Below, piece by piece: positions 36,600-46,789 of a stretch of DNA of 64,000 nt (position 1 is its first letter; each line of letters opens with the position of its first letter). This stretch comes from Streptomyces sp. NBC_00341 (GTDB lineage: Bacteria > Actinomycetota > Actinomycetes > Streptomycetales > Streptomycetaceae): contig NZ_CP108003.1 in NCBI RefSeq assembly GCF_041435055.1, positions 1 to 64,000 on the forward strand. Reading direction: 5' to 3'. Below the pieces are notes generated by a model. The model was not told the DNA's origin and did not search any database. It was given only the letters and a program-made list of their open reading frames with translations. The position numbers were made by a program, and so were the translations under genes.

Positions 36600-38040
36600 C
36601 ACGAGGATCCCTCGCGAAACGCTGGAATGCGCGTGGATGCCGCTGCCCTTTCCAGCCCGTTGCGCCGTCGGTTCCTTTGCGCGTCGGTTCCTTCCCTGGG
36701 CCCCGGGCATCTCGTCGGGCGTGCCCGCGCGCCAGGTGGTACGTAGTTGAACGACTTCTGTGAGAGCCGTTCTCCCGGGAGCCGCCGTCGCGCGAGAACC
36801 GGGTTTTTCGGGCTCCGCCGGCCCCGTGCGGGCTCCGGGTCGGCGAACGCCCTTCCACGCAGGTCCTGGCAGCGGCCCGGAGCACCCCTCCCCCACCGGT
36901 GCCGCGACGCTCCCCGCCGGACCGGCCTGCTCGCCGTACCGGGCGACATACCCCACCGCCGCGAGGCGCCTCGACCTGCCACAGCACGCCGCCCACCGGC
37001 AGCTCGCCATCGGTGGGGGTGCGAGGGAGGCGGCCGCTGTTTGATGACCGGGCCAGAAACCCTGCCGGGCGGCGAGGCCCTCTGGACACGCAGGGAATCC
37101 GTGACTCCGCGAAGGTGGCGGCGCGGGCCGGGCCGTGCCGGCCGGGTTCCTGCTGTCGCCCGACTCTCCCGTGTGGGATCAGCTGTTGTGACCTTGCGGG
37201 ATGCGGCCGGAACGGTGTCGTCGATGGCAGCGCGGAGGCGGAGTGCGCGGCCGCGCTCGCGGCACGCCGGCAGGTGGTCAAGGCGTTCCCGGCAGCGACG
37301 GGAGGCACCGCGCTCGGGCCGCTTGCTGGTTGCCGTCCGGTCCTTGGCCGACAACGCCCTTGTACGTCGTATCCGGGTGCGGGAGCGACCGGCCTCTCCC
37401 CTGGCGCACATCGCGTTCCTCGGTATGGAGCCCGGCGTACCTCTCCCCATGGGCGCCGCAGTGGCCCGCAGTAGGGGGGGCCGGGAGCCTTGGGATGGGG
37501 AGATCCGCGTCCGGCGGACCCGGCCGTGTCGCGAGGACCATGGGCGGCTTCGTGGGCAGAGCTCCAGGCGTGACCGGGCATCGCCGGAACACGCGAGGGC
37601 CATCCCTTCGGGGGCTTATCGATGCTCCTGGAGAGCCGAGACGGAGGGCCGGGATAGACGTGGAGGGCTCGGGTGGGAAGAGCGTGCGAAAGCGGGGACT
37701 GCAAGCGCGCTTCCGGCCTGTCGCAGCGAACAGCCTGGAAGCAGGAAGCCTGTATCGGTAGGACAGGTGATCAAGGAATGTCCGGCCCGGAGCAGACTGT
37801 GCGCAATCTCCCAAGGCGGCTCGCCCTGTGTCACCTCAACCGGCCTGACAACGGAGAGGCGACATCAGGCACATGTCCGGTACCGGGCTGAATGCGAGCG
37901 ACGCGTGACGAACCATCCCCTGCTGAGCCATTCTCCCGCGCGGGTGCCTGCTACCCAGCGGAGAGAGCGACCACCCCTCGTCACCACACTGCGCACCCGG
38001 CATGCTCTCTCATAGTCCAGCCCTCGGGGGCTGCCCCCCT
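36600..38040. other. GC-rich region without a recognisable gene
   Basis: About 1.4 kb. Long open frames exist on both strands, but their translations are Arg/Pro/Gly-rich, lack any family pattern and shadow one another. It may be decayed coding sequence. No transposase, intron or RNA gene was recognised. Confidence 0.4.
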
Positions 38041-39630
38041 CGATGCCTGACTGCTAGTGCTGGGCTGGTAGAAGTAGTCCACTTTCATCGCGACTGTTCG
38101 CCACCTGGTGCCAAGAGAGCAGGAGATCCTGCATCTTCGCGCATCTCTCACCGCCCCTCATGACTACCGAACGACGTTGCCACTCTCAGCACGTCAGCGT
38201 CCGTTGCACGTAGCCAGAATCGGCAGGCAACATCTGGCGACCATCGCCATCCTGCATCTGCGAGCGAACTCCGGCACTGGTTCTCCGATTCGGGCTGATG
38301 GCATCAGTCATCATCTTCATCGGTACCGGATCAGAAGCTAGTGGAACGAGGGGAACCGTGGCGCTAGTATGCAGGGTGAGGTAAGCGAAGAACAGCCTCT
38401 GACCTGGGTAAACAAACAATGTCGCAAACATCGACGCAAGCTTGTGAGCACATAGGAGTTGCGGCATGAAGAACCGCCTGATGCCAAACTTTGACAAGAG
38501 TGTGCATCAACGGTGTCGTGACGGTGTTTCTGTAAGTAGCTACTCCTGCCCCGATCAACGCAGCTCGGAAGGCCTTGGTTCTCACCTGTCTCCTCCCCTG
38601 TGTCAACGCATACAAGGCGGCCTGTTTGCCGACAGGTTCACTGGCAGGTATGCATACAACATGGCACGTCCATCCGGCGGTGCTGCTGCAAGTCCACCTG
38701 CTCGTGGATGCGCGGGTAGACGTGTTGACCTGAGCGCCCATAAGCAGAGCGGTAAGCAGGGGTGCAGGGGTGTCTATCCGTCTCCCTGTGGCTATGCACG
38801 TGCAACCAAGGGTCGGCTCAGTAGCCAGCAGCTCAGCACGTGGGCCAACAGGGGTGCGGACTCAGTCCCAGGTAGGCGAGTCCGCCTGACTGCACATGCG
38901 GCGACAGACGGACGTGCAGACCTGCGAGGCAGCAGGCATCCAAGTGGGCCTATAGGGAAGCAGTCATGTTGGTAAGGACGCACGGTTGTAGGGGTGCATG
39001 CCCAGTAGCAGCGGTGTCCGGCGCCCTGTGTGCTCGTCCATTGAACTGCCGAGCCGCAGGCACGCTGGCTCGGCAGCCGGTATGCGGGTCCATTGCGAAG
39101 CCTGTACGCACACATCGTGCTGGGTCTCTCCGCAAGTGCAAGGGCACGCAGGCTTCGCCGTAGACAAGCGGGCCTATGTGCGTGCCAGCAGACCGGCAGG
39201 GTTCTATGTCCGGATGCCCGTCGGCAGGGCAGTCCGCCCCAGGGATTGCCCGCGTGTTGATGGTGCGGTTGCGTAGCACACGGGACGGTTAGCTGGACCG
39301 TCGGCAAGCGTGGCTGCCTGGCTGTGCATCCGTGGGCAACCAGGCCCATAGGCAGGCATCGAGGCCGCTTGGCGGGCAAGCACGCAGGCGAGCACGGAAC
39401 CCGGTGCACAGGTCGGTGGCGAAGCAAGCCGACCGGCTGCCTGCCACACGAGCCGCAGTGTCTGCCCGTACCTGTGCGTGGATGCTGATTCGGTCGCGTG
39501 TCCGACAACTAAGACGTTGATCTTCGTGATAACTTGTGCTCCTCCCTTTGACGCAACTTTTTTGGAGGTAACTGTCCATATGGAGATGTCTCTTGGCCTC
39601 TTCGCTGGGCAGCCGACTCACAGAGCTGCG
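38041..39630. repeat. Repeat-rich non-coding region upstream of parA, candidate centromere
   Basis: About 1.6 kb with lower GC and no convincing gene. Perfect 10-bp inverted repeats lie at 39046-39055/39067-39076 and 39095-39104/39149-39158. GCACGCAGGC occurs near 39145 and 39380. GGGCCTAT-type motifs recur in both orientations (near 38947, 39170 and 39343). Plasmid partition sites usually lie beside parAB and contain such repeats, so a centromere is plausible. The repeats are too irregular for a CRISPR array. Confidence 0.4.
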
Positions 39631-39903
39631 AAGTGGAACGTATGAGAACCAGCAGTAGAAGCACCCTTGGGACACGCAGTGACACCTATCGTGCTGCCAA
39701 CCCGAAGTATGCCGATGAGCTGGGACAACGGGGCCAGATGCGCGATTTGGCGCTCCGATCGGCAGGTTCAGGGCCCTACCTGACGCGCTCCGGGGCTGCC
39801 ACGGAGCGCAGAATCGTTCTGAGCGAAGTCTTGACCATCAGTACCGGAGCAAAAGGGGCGTTTCATGCCCCGATTGCGGTCCCGAACAAGAGTGAGAGGA
39901 TCC

Positions 39904-40830
39904 ATGGCCAGTCCCTTCGAAGCGCCTGCCACTGATACGCAGCTCGCCGGCATCCCCTGGGAGTCGCTGTCGCACATCTTCATGTTCGGCAACGGCAAGG
40001 GAGGCGTCGGCAAGTCCTCCGTCTCCGCGAACGCTGCGGGCAAGGCGGCTCGCAGCGGACTGCGCACACTCATCATCGACTGCAACGCCCAGGGCAACAT
40101 CGCACGCGAGCTCGGGTACAAGCGGGCCGATTGGAACGACGGGGGAGCGGGGCTCATCGAGGCGCTGCGTACCGGCGCGCCCCTGACTCCGGTCGAGAAC
40201 GTGCGGGAGAACCTCGACGTCGTCCTGGGCGGCCCGGCGCTCGGTGACGAGTTCGGCATCTTCTTCCACACACTCCTGGCCAAGGAAGGCCCGCACGCGT
40301 ACCTGCGGCTGCTGATGTGTCTGCTGCCGATCGCGCACCGGTACCAGATCATCATTCTCGACACCCCGCCGGAGAACCCCTCGCTCCAGCGCCTCGCCCT
40401 CTCCGCCGCCCGGTGGCTGATCATCCCGGTCAAGAGCGACGGTGGTGCGGAGGACGGCCTCGCGCAGATTGGCCTGGAGTTCTCCTACGTCAAGTTCGTC
40501 AGCCACATCAATCCGCACATCGCACTGCTCGGCGTACTGCTGTTCGACACAGGGCGGAACTACAGCAGCATCCACGCCGACGTACGGCGCCAGGTGCAGA
40601 AGGTGCTGGGCGAGGAAGCCCACATGTTCAAGCACCTCATCGGGCACACCGAGTCGGTGGCCCGTCTGGTGCGGAAGAGAGGCCTCCTCGTACACGAGTT
40701 GGCGGATCAGCGTGCGGCAGGCGATCGCACGGTTCCGGAGACCGTGGTGGGGCTCGACTCGGATTACGAAGGTTTCACCGAAGAGATGTTCGCCAGGGCT
40801 CTGGAGCTCAGGAAGGATGCCGCGGCATGA
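39904..40830 (+). CDS. parA: ParA-family partition ATPase
   Basis: A 308-residue deviant Walker ATPase. The P-loop is NGKGGVGKSS (residues 30-39), switch I is IDCNAQGN and Walker B is IIILDTPPEN. ATG 39904 follows GAGAGGA at a spacing of 3-5; a longer frame start at 39865 lacks support. It would segregate the replicon with the downstream partner (ATGA overlap). Its presence in the middle of the window marks the plasmid maintenance core. Confidence 0.88.
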   Translation: MASPFEAPATDTQLAGIPWESLSHIFMFGNGKGGVGKSSVSANAAGKAARSGLRTLIIDCNAQGNIARELGYKRADWNDGGAGLIEALRTGAPLTPVENVRENLDVVLGGPALGDEFGIFFHTLLAKEGPHAYLRLLMCLLPIAHRYQIIILDTPPENPSLQRLALSAARWLIIPVKSDGGAEDGLAQIGLEFSYVKFVSHINPHIALLGVLLFDTGRNYSSIHADVRRQVQKVLGEEAHMFKHLIGHTESVARLVRKRGLLVHELADQRAAGDRTVPETVVGLDSDYEGFTEEMFARALELRKDAAA

Positions 40831-41447
40831 CACCGCCGAAGAACAAAAAGACCTCCGACCAGGACGACGAGCAGAGCATGTCGGACGAGGGCGTCGGCAA
40901 CCTGTTCACCGGTGGCGCCGCACCGTCCGGTGCGCTCGCCGGCTGGGCGGCCCAGCCGGGCCCCTCGGCCCCGGCTGTCCCGGCGGCTCAGCCGGGCCCG
41001 GCCGTCCCGCGGCCTCCTGTGGTGCCCCGGCCCACTCAGGAGCTCGTCGAGGAGCCCACGCCCCCGGTCTCCGATGCGGACACCGCCAAGCCGGTCGGGT
41101 TCTACGTGTCGACGAACGTGGCCAACCGCTTCCGCAAGCTTCGCAAGCAGAGCGACCTGACCCATACCCAGATCGTGTTCCTGGCGGTGGAAGCCGCTGT
41201 CGAGAAGGGGCTCGCTCAGGTCGTCGAGGAGGCACGGCGGGCGCCCAAGTTCCAGTCCAAGCTCTTCGCCGTGGCGACGAACAACACGGACCTGCGGGGG
41301 CTCGGGCCGGTGCAGCTGCAGTACAAGCCGACGAGGGCTCAGCGTGGGGTCATCGACGGCCTGGTGACCGAGGCCGGGCTTCCTGACCACACCAAGTTCC
41401 TGGCGGTCGTCCTCGACCAGTACCTGCCGGGGCGCAGGGACGCCTGA
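40827..41447 (+). CDS. Partition partner protein (ParB-like, probable ribbon-helix-helix)
   Basis: A 206-residue protein coupled to parA by ATGA overlap. Residues 1-88 are Pro/Ala-rich and probably disordered. Residues 90-135 (VGFYVSTNVANRFRKLRKQSDLTHTQIVFLAVEAAV) fit a ribbon-helix-helix or similar DNA-binding fold. The C-terminus (RAQRGVIDGLVTEAGLPDHTKFLAVVLDQYLPG) resembles a second such unit. Canonical ParB motifs are absent. Function is inferred from the operon position. Confidence 0.6.
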   Translation: MTPPKNKKTSDQDDEQSMSDEGVGNLFTGGAAPSGALAGWAAQPGPSAPAVPAAQPGPAVPRPPVVPRPTQELVEEPTPPVSDADTAKPVGFYVSTNVANRFRKLRKQSDLTHTQIVFLAVEAAVEKGLAQVVEEARRAPKFQSKLFAVATNNTDLRGLGPVQLQYKPTRAQRGVIDGLVTEAGLPDHTKFLAVVLDQYLPGRRDA

Positions 41448-41691
41448 GAGCAGCCGTGGGGAACATCGTCGGCCAAGCAGCGCTGGCCGGCGATGCCGAA
41501 TCGCTCCCCTCCAGCATTACCTGAACGACGGCCAGCCCCCGGCAGAGCCCCGGGGGCTGGCACAGCTGCGTTCGGACCCCGTAGGAGGCCAGGCGGCGGG
41601 GGAGTGATGGGAGTGCCCGCCGGGCCGCTCCCGCGGGTCCAGAGGCGGTAGAGGCGCGCTCGAAGAAGAGCCCAGGCCCGAGGCAGGGCGG

Positions 41692-41738
41692 CACGGGGCT
41701 GAACGGGACCGGAGGCTCCGGTCCCGTTCAGCCCCGTG
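41692..41738. repeat. 47-bp near-perfect palindrome downstream of parAB
   Basis: Two perfect 23-bp arms (41692-41714 and 41716-41738) around a single G. The arms contain GGGCTGAACGGGACC. It could terminate parAB transcription and also belongs to the CGGGACTGA-rich putative origin. Confidence 0.8.
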
Positions 41739-41740
41739 GT

Positions 41741-42140
41741 TCAGTCCCGTACAAAAGTGCAGGTCAGAGCGTTTTCCTGGAGAACAACGGGACTGACGGG
41801 GCTGGACCTCGTAGTTATCAGCTGTGTAAGAAAATATGGGAACACGCGTACGCACGCGCATGACATCTGTTTCTCTGTGTAGGGGATAACTACGAGGTCC
41901 AGCCCCGTCAGTCCCGTAGTCTTGCGGGATACTGCTTTGACCTGCACTTTTACTGAACGGGACTGAAGCGTTCAGCCCCTCACGGGACTGAACGAAACGC
42001 GGGGGACCGAGCCGCCGGGCGGGGGCACGGGACTGACGGGACTCATTTTCCGCGACACGCGGTTCTTCCTCTCCTGCACCCCTTCGGGGTGGGCTACGCT
42101 CTGTTCGGCTGACTCGAAAGCTCAGTCCCTTCAGTCCCGT
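41741..42140. other. Putative replication origin: long inverted repeat and GGGACTGA iterons
   Basis: A perfect 32-bp inverted repeat (41788-41819 and 41885-41916) encloses an AT-richer 65-bp spacer. The symmetry extends imperfectly outward to about 41741 and 41964 (shared AAAAGTGCAGGTCA). GGGACTGA or its complement recurs about eight times between 41740 and 42135. It lies between the partition genes and the primase/helicase genes. Iterons, strong dyad symmetry and an AT-rich centre are what an internal plasmid origin would show. Its role is inferred. Confidence 0.6.
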
Positions 42141-42213
42141 GGTCCCGTCGGCGCGGGGCTTGCCGAGGCGAGGGACAAGACCCGCACGCGAAGAGCCTGA
42201 GAAGGACCAAAAG

Positions 42214-43299
42214 TTGCCCGACCACGCCTCGGCCACCCCGCCGGCTGCCTCTCGGCCGGCGGACGGGCACACGATCGCGCGTTGGTGCGCCCGTGAGGGC
42301 TGGCCGGTGCACCCGCTCGCACCGGCACAGAAGACGCCGCCCGCCAACTGCGCCGACTGCAAGGGTCACCACGCCCCGGCCACCTGCCCGTGCAGGAACG
42401 CGGGCAGGTGGTGCCACGGCTTCCACGCGGCGACCACCGTCCCCGGGCTCATCGACGCCTGGTGGAGCGCGCAGCCCCGCTTCGGGGTGGGCGTTTCGTG
42501 CGGTCCCGCCGAACTGGTGGTGCTCGATGTCGACGCCCACGCCGCCCAAGTGCCCGAGAGGGCCCGGCTGCTGCCCGGCATCCCGATCGGCCCCCAGGTG
42601 GACCTGGCGGGCCTGGCCACGGGTTTCGACACGCTGGCGCTGCTCGCGGCCCTGCGCGGCGAGCAGGACCCGGCGGCCGACGAGACCACCTTGCGCGTGC
42701 GGACCCCGTCCGGCGGGCTGCACATCTGGTACCGCAACCCGTACCCGGCGACCCGCTACCGCTCGTCCACCGGCTCCAGCCCGCGGACGGCCCTGGCCTG
42801 GCAGGTCGACGTCCGGTCCGACAACGGCTACATCGTGGCCCCCGGCGTCCGGACCGCCGCAGGCGACTACGTCCCCGTGAGCGCTGCCCGTGAGCCGGCC
42901 CCGCTGCCCGCCTGGCTGGCAGCCGAGCTGAAGCGCACAGGGCACGTCCCGGAGGCCGTGAGTGCCTCTCAGGCGCCGTCCGGCCCCCCGGTGCCCATGC
43001 GTCGCTCACGTCCGGCCACAAAGGCCGCAGAACGGCTCCTGGAGCCGTTGCTCGCGGAGGTCACCGCCTGTCGAACCGTCAGGGAGGGAGCGAGCTTCAC
43101 CGAGAAGCTCAACCGTGCCGCCTACACCGCTGGTGGCCTTGTAGAAGGCGGTCACCTGTCCGGGGCCGATGCGCGCAGCCTGCTTGCGGAGACTGCCCGT
43201 ACCGCCCGACCGCACCAGGAACGTCGCAATTTCATGGTCATCGAATCAGCTCTGTCCGCCGGCGCCCAGCGCCCGCTCCACCCGCGAGGAAGCTCATGA
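42214..43299 (+). CDS. Bifunctional DNA primase/polymerase (Prim-Pol domain)
   Basis: A 361-residue protein. Prim-Pol signatures: GLIDAWWSAQPRFGVGVSCG, the metal-binding VLDVDAH, TPSGGLHIWYR and VDVRSDNGYIVAPG. A CxxCxxHxxxxxCPC cluster at about residues 47-60 may bind zinc. TTG 42214 is chosen as start because GAAGGA lies 8 bases upstream. It synthesises primers for plasmid replication with the helicase encoded next (ATGA overlap). Confidence 0.82.
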   Translation: MPDHASATPPAASRPADGHTIARWCAREGWPVHPLAPAQKTPPANCADCKGHHAPATCPCRNAGRWCHGFHAATTVPGLIDAWWSAQPRFGVGVSCGPAELVVLDVDAHAAQVPERARLLPGIPIGPQVDLAGLATGFDTLALLAALRGEQDPAADETTLRVRTPSGGLHIWYRNPYPATRYRSSTGSSPRTALAWQVDVRSDNGYIVAPGVRTAAGDYVPVSAAREPAPLPAWLAAELKRTGHVPEAVSASQAPSGPPVPMRRSRPATKAAERLLEPLLAEVTACRTVREGASFTEKLNRAAYTAGGLVEGGHLSGADARSLLAETARTARPHQERRNFMVIESALSAGAQRPLHPRGSS

Positions 43300-44852
43300 G
43301 CGTCGAGCCCGTACGCTTCGATGCCGAAGCCGCAGCCAGGCAGATTCATCAGCAGAGCCTCGATCTGAACCTGGACCTGCAGCAGCCCAGCCTCCCCGCC
43401 CAGCAGAACGAGGCGCCCGCCCAGCACCCCGCGGAGCCCGCCGGGCTGCTGCCGACCGCCCTCACCGACCGAGGGAACGCGAAGCTGTTCGCGCGCCTGT
43501 ACAGGGACCGGTTCCGATACGTCATCGGGATGGGCTGGCACTCCTGGGACAGGTACCGGTGGAAACTCACCGGTGGCGAGGAGGCCGCCGTCTGGGCCGC
43601 GGGGGAGATGGCAGAGCAGTACGCCGACCACGACCCGACCGGGCGGTTCATGGACCGGCAACTGGCCGGACACCGCCGCCACTCGGAGTCGACCGCCGGA
43701 GTCAAGGCCCTCCTGTTCCAGGCGCAGGCAGCACCGAGCCTGCGCCTGTACCCCGATGTCCTGGACGGCGACATGTACGCCCTGTGCACCCCCTCCGGCG
43801 TGGTGGACCTGCGCACCGGCCGGCTGCGCAAGCCCAACCCGCTCACCGACATGCACTCGCGCGCCACCACCGTCGCCCCGCTCAAGACGCCGGTCCCGAG
43901 GTGGGACAGCTTTCTGCGCGACACCTTCGGCGACGACGACCAGGGCCTGGAGACCACGCGCTTCCTGCACCTGCTGCTCGGCTACTCCATCACCGGCGAC
44001 GTCGGCGCCCAGGTCCTGCCGTTCCTGTACGGCTCGGGCGCCAACGGCAAGTCCGTGCTCCTGGAGGTCATGACCCAGATCCTGGGGGACTACGCGAACG
44101 CCGCCCCGCCCGGCTTCCTCATGGAGAAGGGCAAGTTCACCGAACACTCCACCGAGCTGACCGAACTGCACGGCCGGCGCATCGTGGTGTGCAGCGAGCT
44201 GAAGCCCAACGACAAGTTCAACGAGGCCCGGGTCAAGCTCCTCACCGGCGGCGACACCATCACCGCCCGCCGCATGCGGCAGAACTTCTTCACCTTCACG
44301 CCCACCCACAAGCTCTGGCTGCTCGGCAACCACCGACCGGAGGTCGGCACCGGCGGGCACGCGTTCTGGCGCCGCATGCGCATCATCCCCTTCGAACGGC
44401 GCGTTCCCGACGAGCGGAAGATCGACAACCTCGCCGCCGAACTCGTAGCCGACGAGGGCCCCGGCATCCTGCAGTGGCTCATCGAAGGCGCCCAGCGCTA
44501 CCTGGCCACCCGGGACCCGCTCACCGGCCCCGCGTCCGTACGGGTCGCGACAGCCGCGTACGAGACGACAGAGGACCACATCGGGCGGTTCCTCACCGAA
44601 CGCTGCACCAAGGGCGAGGGAGACCGTCCCAACCCCGATCTGCGCGTCGAGCAGAAGCTGCTGTACGAGGCCTACGGCCGATGGTGTTCGGACGAGGGCA
44701 TCCGCTCCTCCACACCGCGCGCCTTCGCCGGCCGGATCCGTCAGGAACTGGGTCTGGCCTCGCCCGCCGAAATGATCAAGAATAACGCGACCAAGCTCTA
44801 CCCGGGTCTCGCGCTGCTCCCCGACGGCGCTTCTGAAGGGGGCGCTCGATGA
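43296..44852 (+). CDS. D5/P4-type SF3 helicase-primase
   Basis: A 518-residue replication protein. A D5-N-like region spans about residues 150-240 (LYALCTPSGVVDLRTGRLRKPNP-type sequence). The SF3 helicase follows: Walker A GSGANGKSV, Walker B IVVCSEL, then GGDTITARRM and sensor 1 KLWLLGNHRPE. The C-terminus is a winged helix. It unwinds the origin with the adjacent primase. This primase-helicase pair is typical of integrative and linear actinobacterial plasmids. Confidence 0.88.
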   Translation: MSVEPVRFDAEAAARQIHQQSLDLNLDLQQPSLPAQQNEAPAQHPAEPAGLLPTALTDRGNAKLFARLYRDRFRYVIGMGWHSWDRYRWKLTGGEEAAVWAAGEMAEQYADHDPTGRFMDRQLAGHRRHSESTAGVKALLFQAQAAPSLRLYPDVLDGDMYALCTPSGVVDLRTGRLRKPNPLTDMHSRATTVAPLKTPVPRWDSFLRDTFGDDDQGLETTRFLHLLLGYSITGDVGAQVLPFLYGSGANGKSVLLEVMTQILGDYANAAPPGFLMEKGKFTEHSTELTELHGRRIVVCSELKPNDKFNEARVKLLTGGDTITARRMRQNFFTFTPTHKLWLLGNHRPEVGTGGHAFWRRMRIIPFERRVPDERKIDNLAAELVADEGPGILQWLIEGAQRYLATRDPLTGPASVRVATAAYETTEDHIGRFLTERCTKGEGDRPNPDLRVEQKLLYEAYGRWCSDEGIRSSTPRAFAGRIRQELGLASPAEMIKNNATKLYPGLALLPDGASEGGAR

Positions 44853-45003
44853 CAGCAACACCATGCGCCCTGCCCGCCCTTGCCGGGCAACCGTACGATA
44901 GGGGTGGTTGCCCCGACCGGTTCCGCACCGCCGGCCCGGGCACGAGCTCTTTGAACGACACACCGCCAGGCCGACCCGCGGCCACCCACACGCAGGAGGG
45001 CCG

Positions 45004-45393
45004 ATGAGCGCGCTGCCCCAGGAAGGCGATGTTGCCCAGGAGGTCGAGATCGTGTGGCTCGAGGACCCGAGGGGCCTCGACTACGTCCGCCAGGCCCTGG
45101 ACAAGGTCAACACGCGCAAGGGCAAGCCACGGTACGAGCGTGACGGCCGTCTCGTCGGCTACACGAACCTCGCCCCGAAGGCGCCCCGCAGTGCCGACAG
45201 CGGCCTGTTCGCCCGCCGTACGTTCTACCTGCTGCCGCACGACCGCCCCAACCGGCCCGACGACCCCGAGTGCCCCTACAAGGTCGGCTCGCCCCTCGAG
45301 GCGGTCGACCCGCGCACGGTCGCGCCGGGCGAGGTGGGGGAGAAGACCAGCCGCTCACAGGGCACCGCGGAGATAGTCCCGGCCGGTTCCTGA
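45004..45393 (+). CDS. Hypothetical plasmid protein
   Basis: A 129-residue acidic protein (VEIVWLEDPRGLDYVRQALDKVNTRKG and RRTFYLLPHDRP). AGGAGG lies 6 bases before the ATG. It is the last gene after the helicase, in the same direction. No domain was recognised; a role in replication or maintenance is possible by position only. Confidence 0.6.
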   Translation: MSALPQEGDVAQEVEIVWLEDPRGLDYVRQALDKVNTRKGKPRYERDGRLVGYTNLAPKAPRSADSGLFARRTFYLLPHDRPNRPDDPECPYKVGSPLEAVDPRTVAPGEVGEKTSRSQGTAEIVPAGS

Positions 45394-45521
45394 GCGCCGC
45401 GTACGGACGGAGGTGTCCCCGTGGCCGGTACGGCGGGTCACGGGGACACTCCGGGAAGAGCGTTGCCGGGCAGTAGATCCGGCTCTCTCGCGATGTGCCG
45501 CGGAAGAGCGCGGCGGTGTGG

Positions 45522-46475
45522 TCACAGAGGCCGCACGGGGCCCGACATGGTCGAGGTGAAGACGGTCTCGCCCCCTTGCCGGCCCACGACCTCCACCGTC
45601 ATCAGTTCGCTGTTGTCCGCCGAGTGCCCGGCCACCTCGATCCAGCAGGGCCGGTCGAGCTCGGCGAAGCGGTGGAAGACGGTGGCCGCGCTCGCGGGCG
45701 GCATCACCAGGGGCGCGGTCAGCGTGCACGCCGCCTGGCGCGCCGCTTCGAGCAGGACCATGCCGGGCAGATGGTCCCCGGCGTGATCGAAGAAGATCGG
45801 GTGATCCAGGTCCGGGGCGAGCAGCCAGACGGACGGGACGTCGGTCGGGGTCAGGACCACGTCGGCGGCGAAGCGACGGCCGACGGAGGCCGGTGCCATG
45901 GGCGCACTGCCCGGCTCGACCGACGGCATCGCCGGGTCGTCGCCCTCCGGACGGTTCGCGCGCAGACGCGCGTAGACGGGCGGGATGATGGCGGAGAAGC
46001 GTGACGTTCCGTTTGCGACGACGGCGTCGCCCCGCCGGATGACGAACTCCATACGCAGATGACTGGTTCTTCGCCCGCTATAGGTGATATCCGTACATCT
46101 CACGTCCAGGGAGAAGTCCGTCGGGCAGGAGCCTATGTTCAGGTTCTCCAGGTAGGTCGTGTAATTGAGGTCCCACATCACGAAGTGATGACCGAGCGGG
46201 ACACCCAGCTCGGCGTGGGCCAGGAACATTCCGGCCTGCCGGAATGTCTCGGCCACCTGCAGCGGATCGTGGCTGAGCCCGTCCGCGCTGTTGAAGAGCG
46301 TATGCGCTCGCGGCCACTGCCCGGTGAGGGCGAACCGCAGGTCTTCCTGGGCGGTGCAGCCGGTGAGGAACACCTCCGCCAGGGATGCCCGGTGGACGTA
46401 TTCCTTGGGAACCGTCGTGGTCAGCTGGGACATTTGCGGCAGTTCGGTATGGCCACTTGTGGTGGACAGAGCCAT
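45522..46475 (-). CDS. AfsA-family gamma-butyrolactone synthase
   Basis: A 317-residue protein with two AfsA hot-dog domains: VPKEYVHRASLAEVFLTG near the N-terminus and DHPIFFDHAGDHLPGMVLLEAARQAA in the second domain. AfsA condenses a beta-ketoacyl-ACP with dihydroxyacetone phosphate in butyrolactone signal synthesis. It is divergent from the HAD and SDR genes that would complete the pathway. The GGGGGG run upstream of the ATG serves as ribosome-binding site. An ARE-like operator lies in its promoter. Confidence 0.9.
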   Translation of the reverse strand: MALSTTSGHTELPQMSQLTTTVPKEYVHRASLAEVFLTGCTAQEDLRFALTGQWPRAHTLFNSADGLSHDPLQVAETFRQAGMFLAHAELGVPLGHHFVMWDLNYTTYLENLNIGSCPTDFSLDVRCTDITYSGRRTSHLRMEFVIRRGDAVVANGTSRFSAIIPPVYARLRANRPEGDDPAMPSVEPGSAPMAPASVGRRFAADVVLTPTDVPSVWLLAPDLDHPIFFDHAGDHLPGMVLLEAARQAACTLTAPLVMPPASAATVFHRFAELDRPCWIEVAGHSADNSELMTVEVVGRQGGETVFTSTMSGPVRPL

Positions 46476-46517
46476 GGAAGACCCCCCGTTTTGAATACGC
46501 GGTCAGCGATGACCCCT

Positions 46518-46545
46518 ATAAGATACGGACCTACCGGTTTTCTTA
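46518..46545. promoter_or_regulatory. ARE-like receptor operator in the afsA promoter
   Basis: AAGATACGGACCTACCGGTT (46520-46539) followed by TTCTTAA is close to the autoregulatory-element pattern bound by ArpA/ScbR-type receptors, with CGG and CCGGTTTT half-sites. It lies between divergent afsA and HAD genes, so it may control both. Confidence 0.65.
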
Positions 46546-46789
46546 ACGAGAACCACAAAGTAAAGAATTGGTCAAGTACACTCGTTTGCTGAATCCAACA
46601 TTCCGGTTTGCGTGATCACTCCATATCTTTCACTGCGAATGTTCACGAAATAAAGGGAGAAACGGACTTAAGCGGCAACTGTTGGCCCCGGGCTGGAGGA
46701 GTAAGAAAGCGCGGGAACATCACGTGAGGTCTTTTCTTCTTGTGGGGGGTACTCGGGTGGCGGCCGGAAGTGACAGGGAGACCGATTTG

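Noticed and set aside
37600..38000. Group II intron or other structured RNA
   Set aside because: Some hairpin-rich sequence, but no domain V or conserved GUGYG start and no reverse transcriptase.
36470..38015. Long overlapping frames on both strands
   Set aside because: Arg/Pro/Gly-rich translations with no domain, mutually overlapping; typical chance frames of high-GC DNA.
38466..38975. 169-codon frame with an AGGAG before its ATG
   Set aside because: Codon usage is not Streptomyces-like and the translation contains repeat-derived, non-globular sequence; it lies in the repeat region.
38560..39520. CRISPR-like repeats
   Set aside because: Repeats are irregular in length and spacing and occur in both orientations; no cas genes are present.
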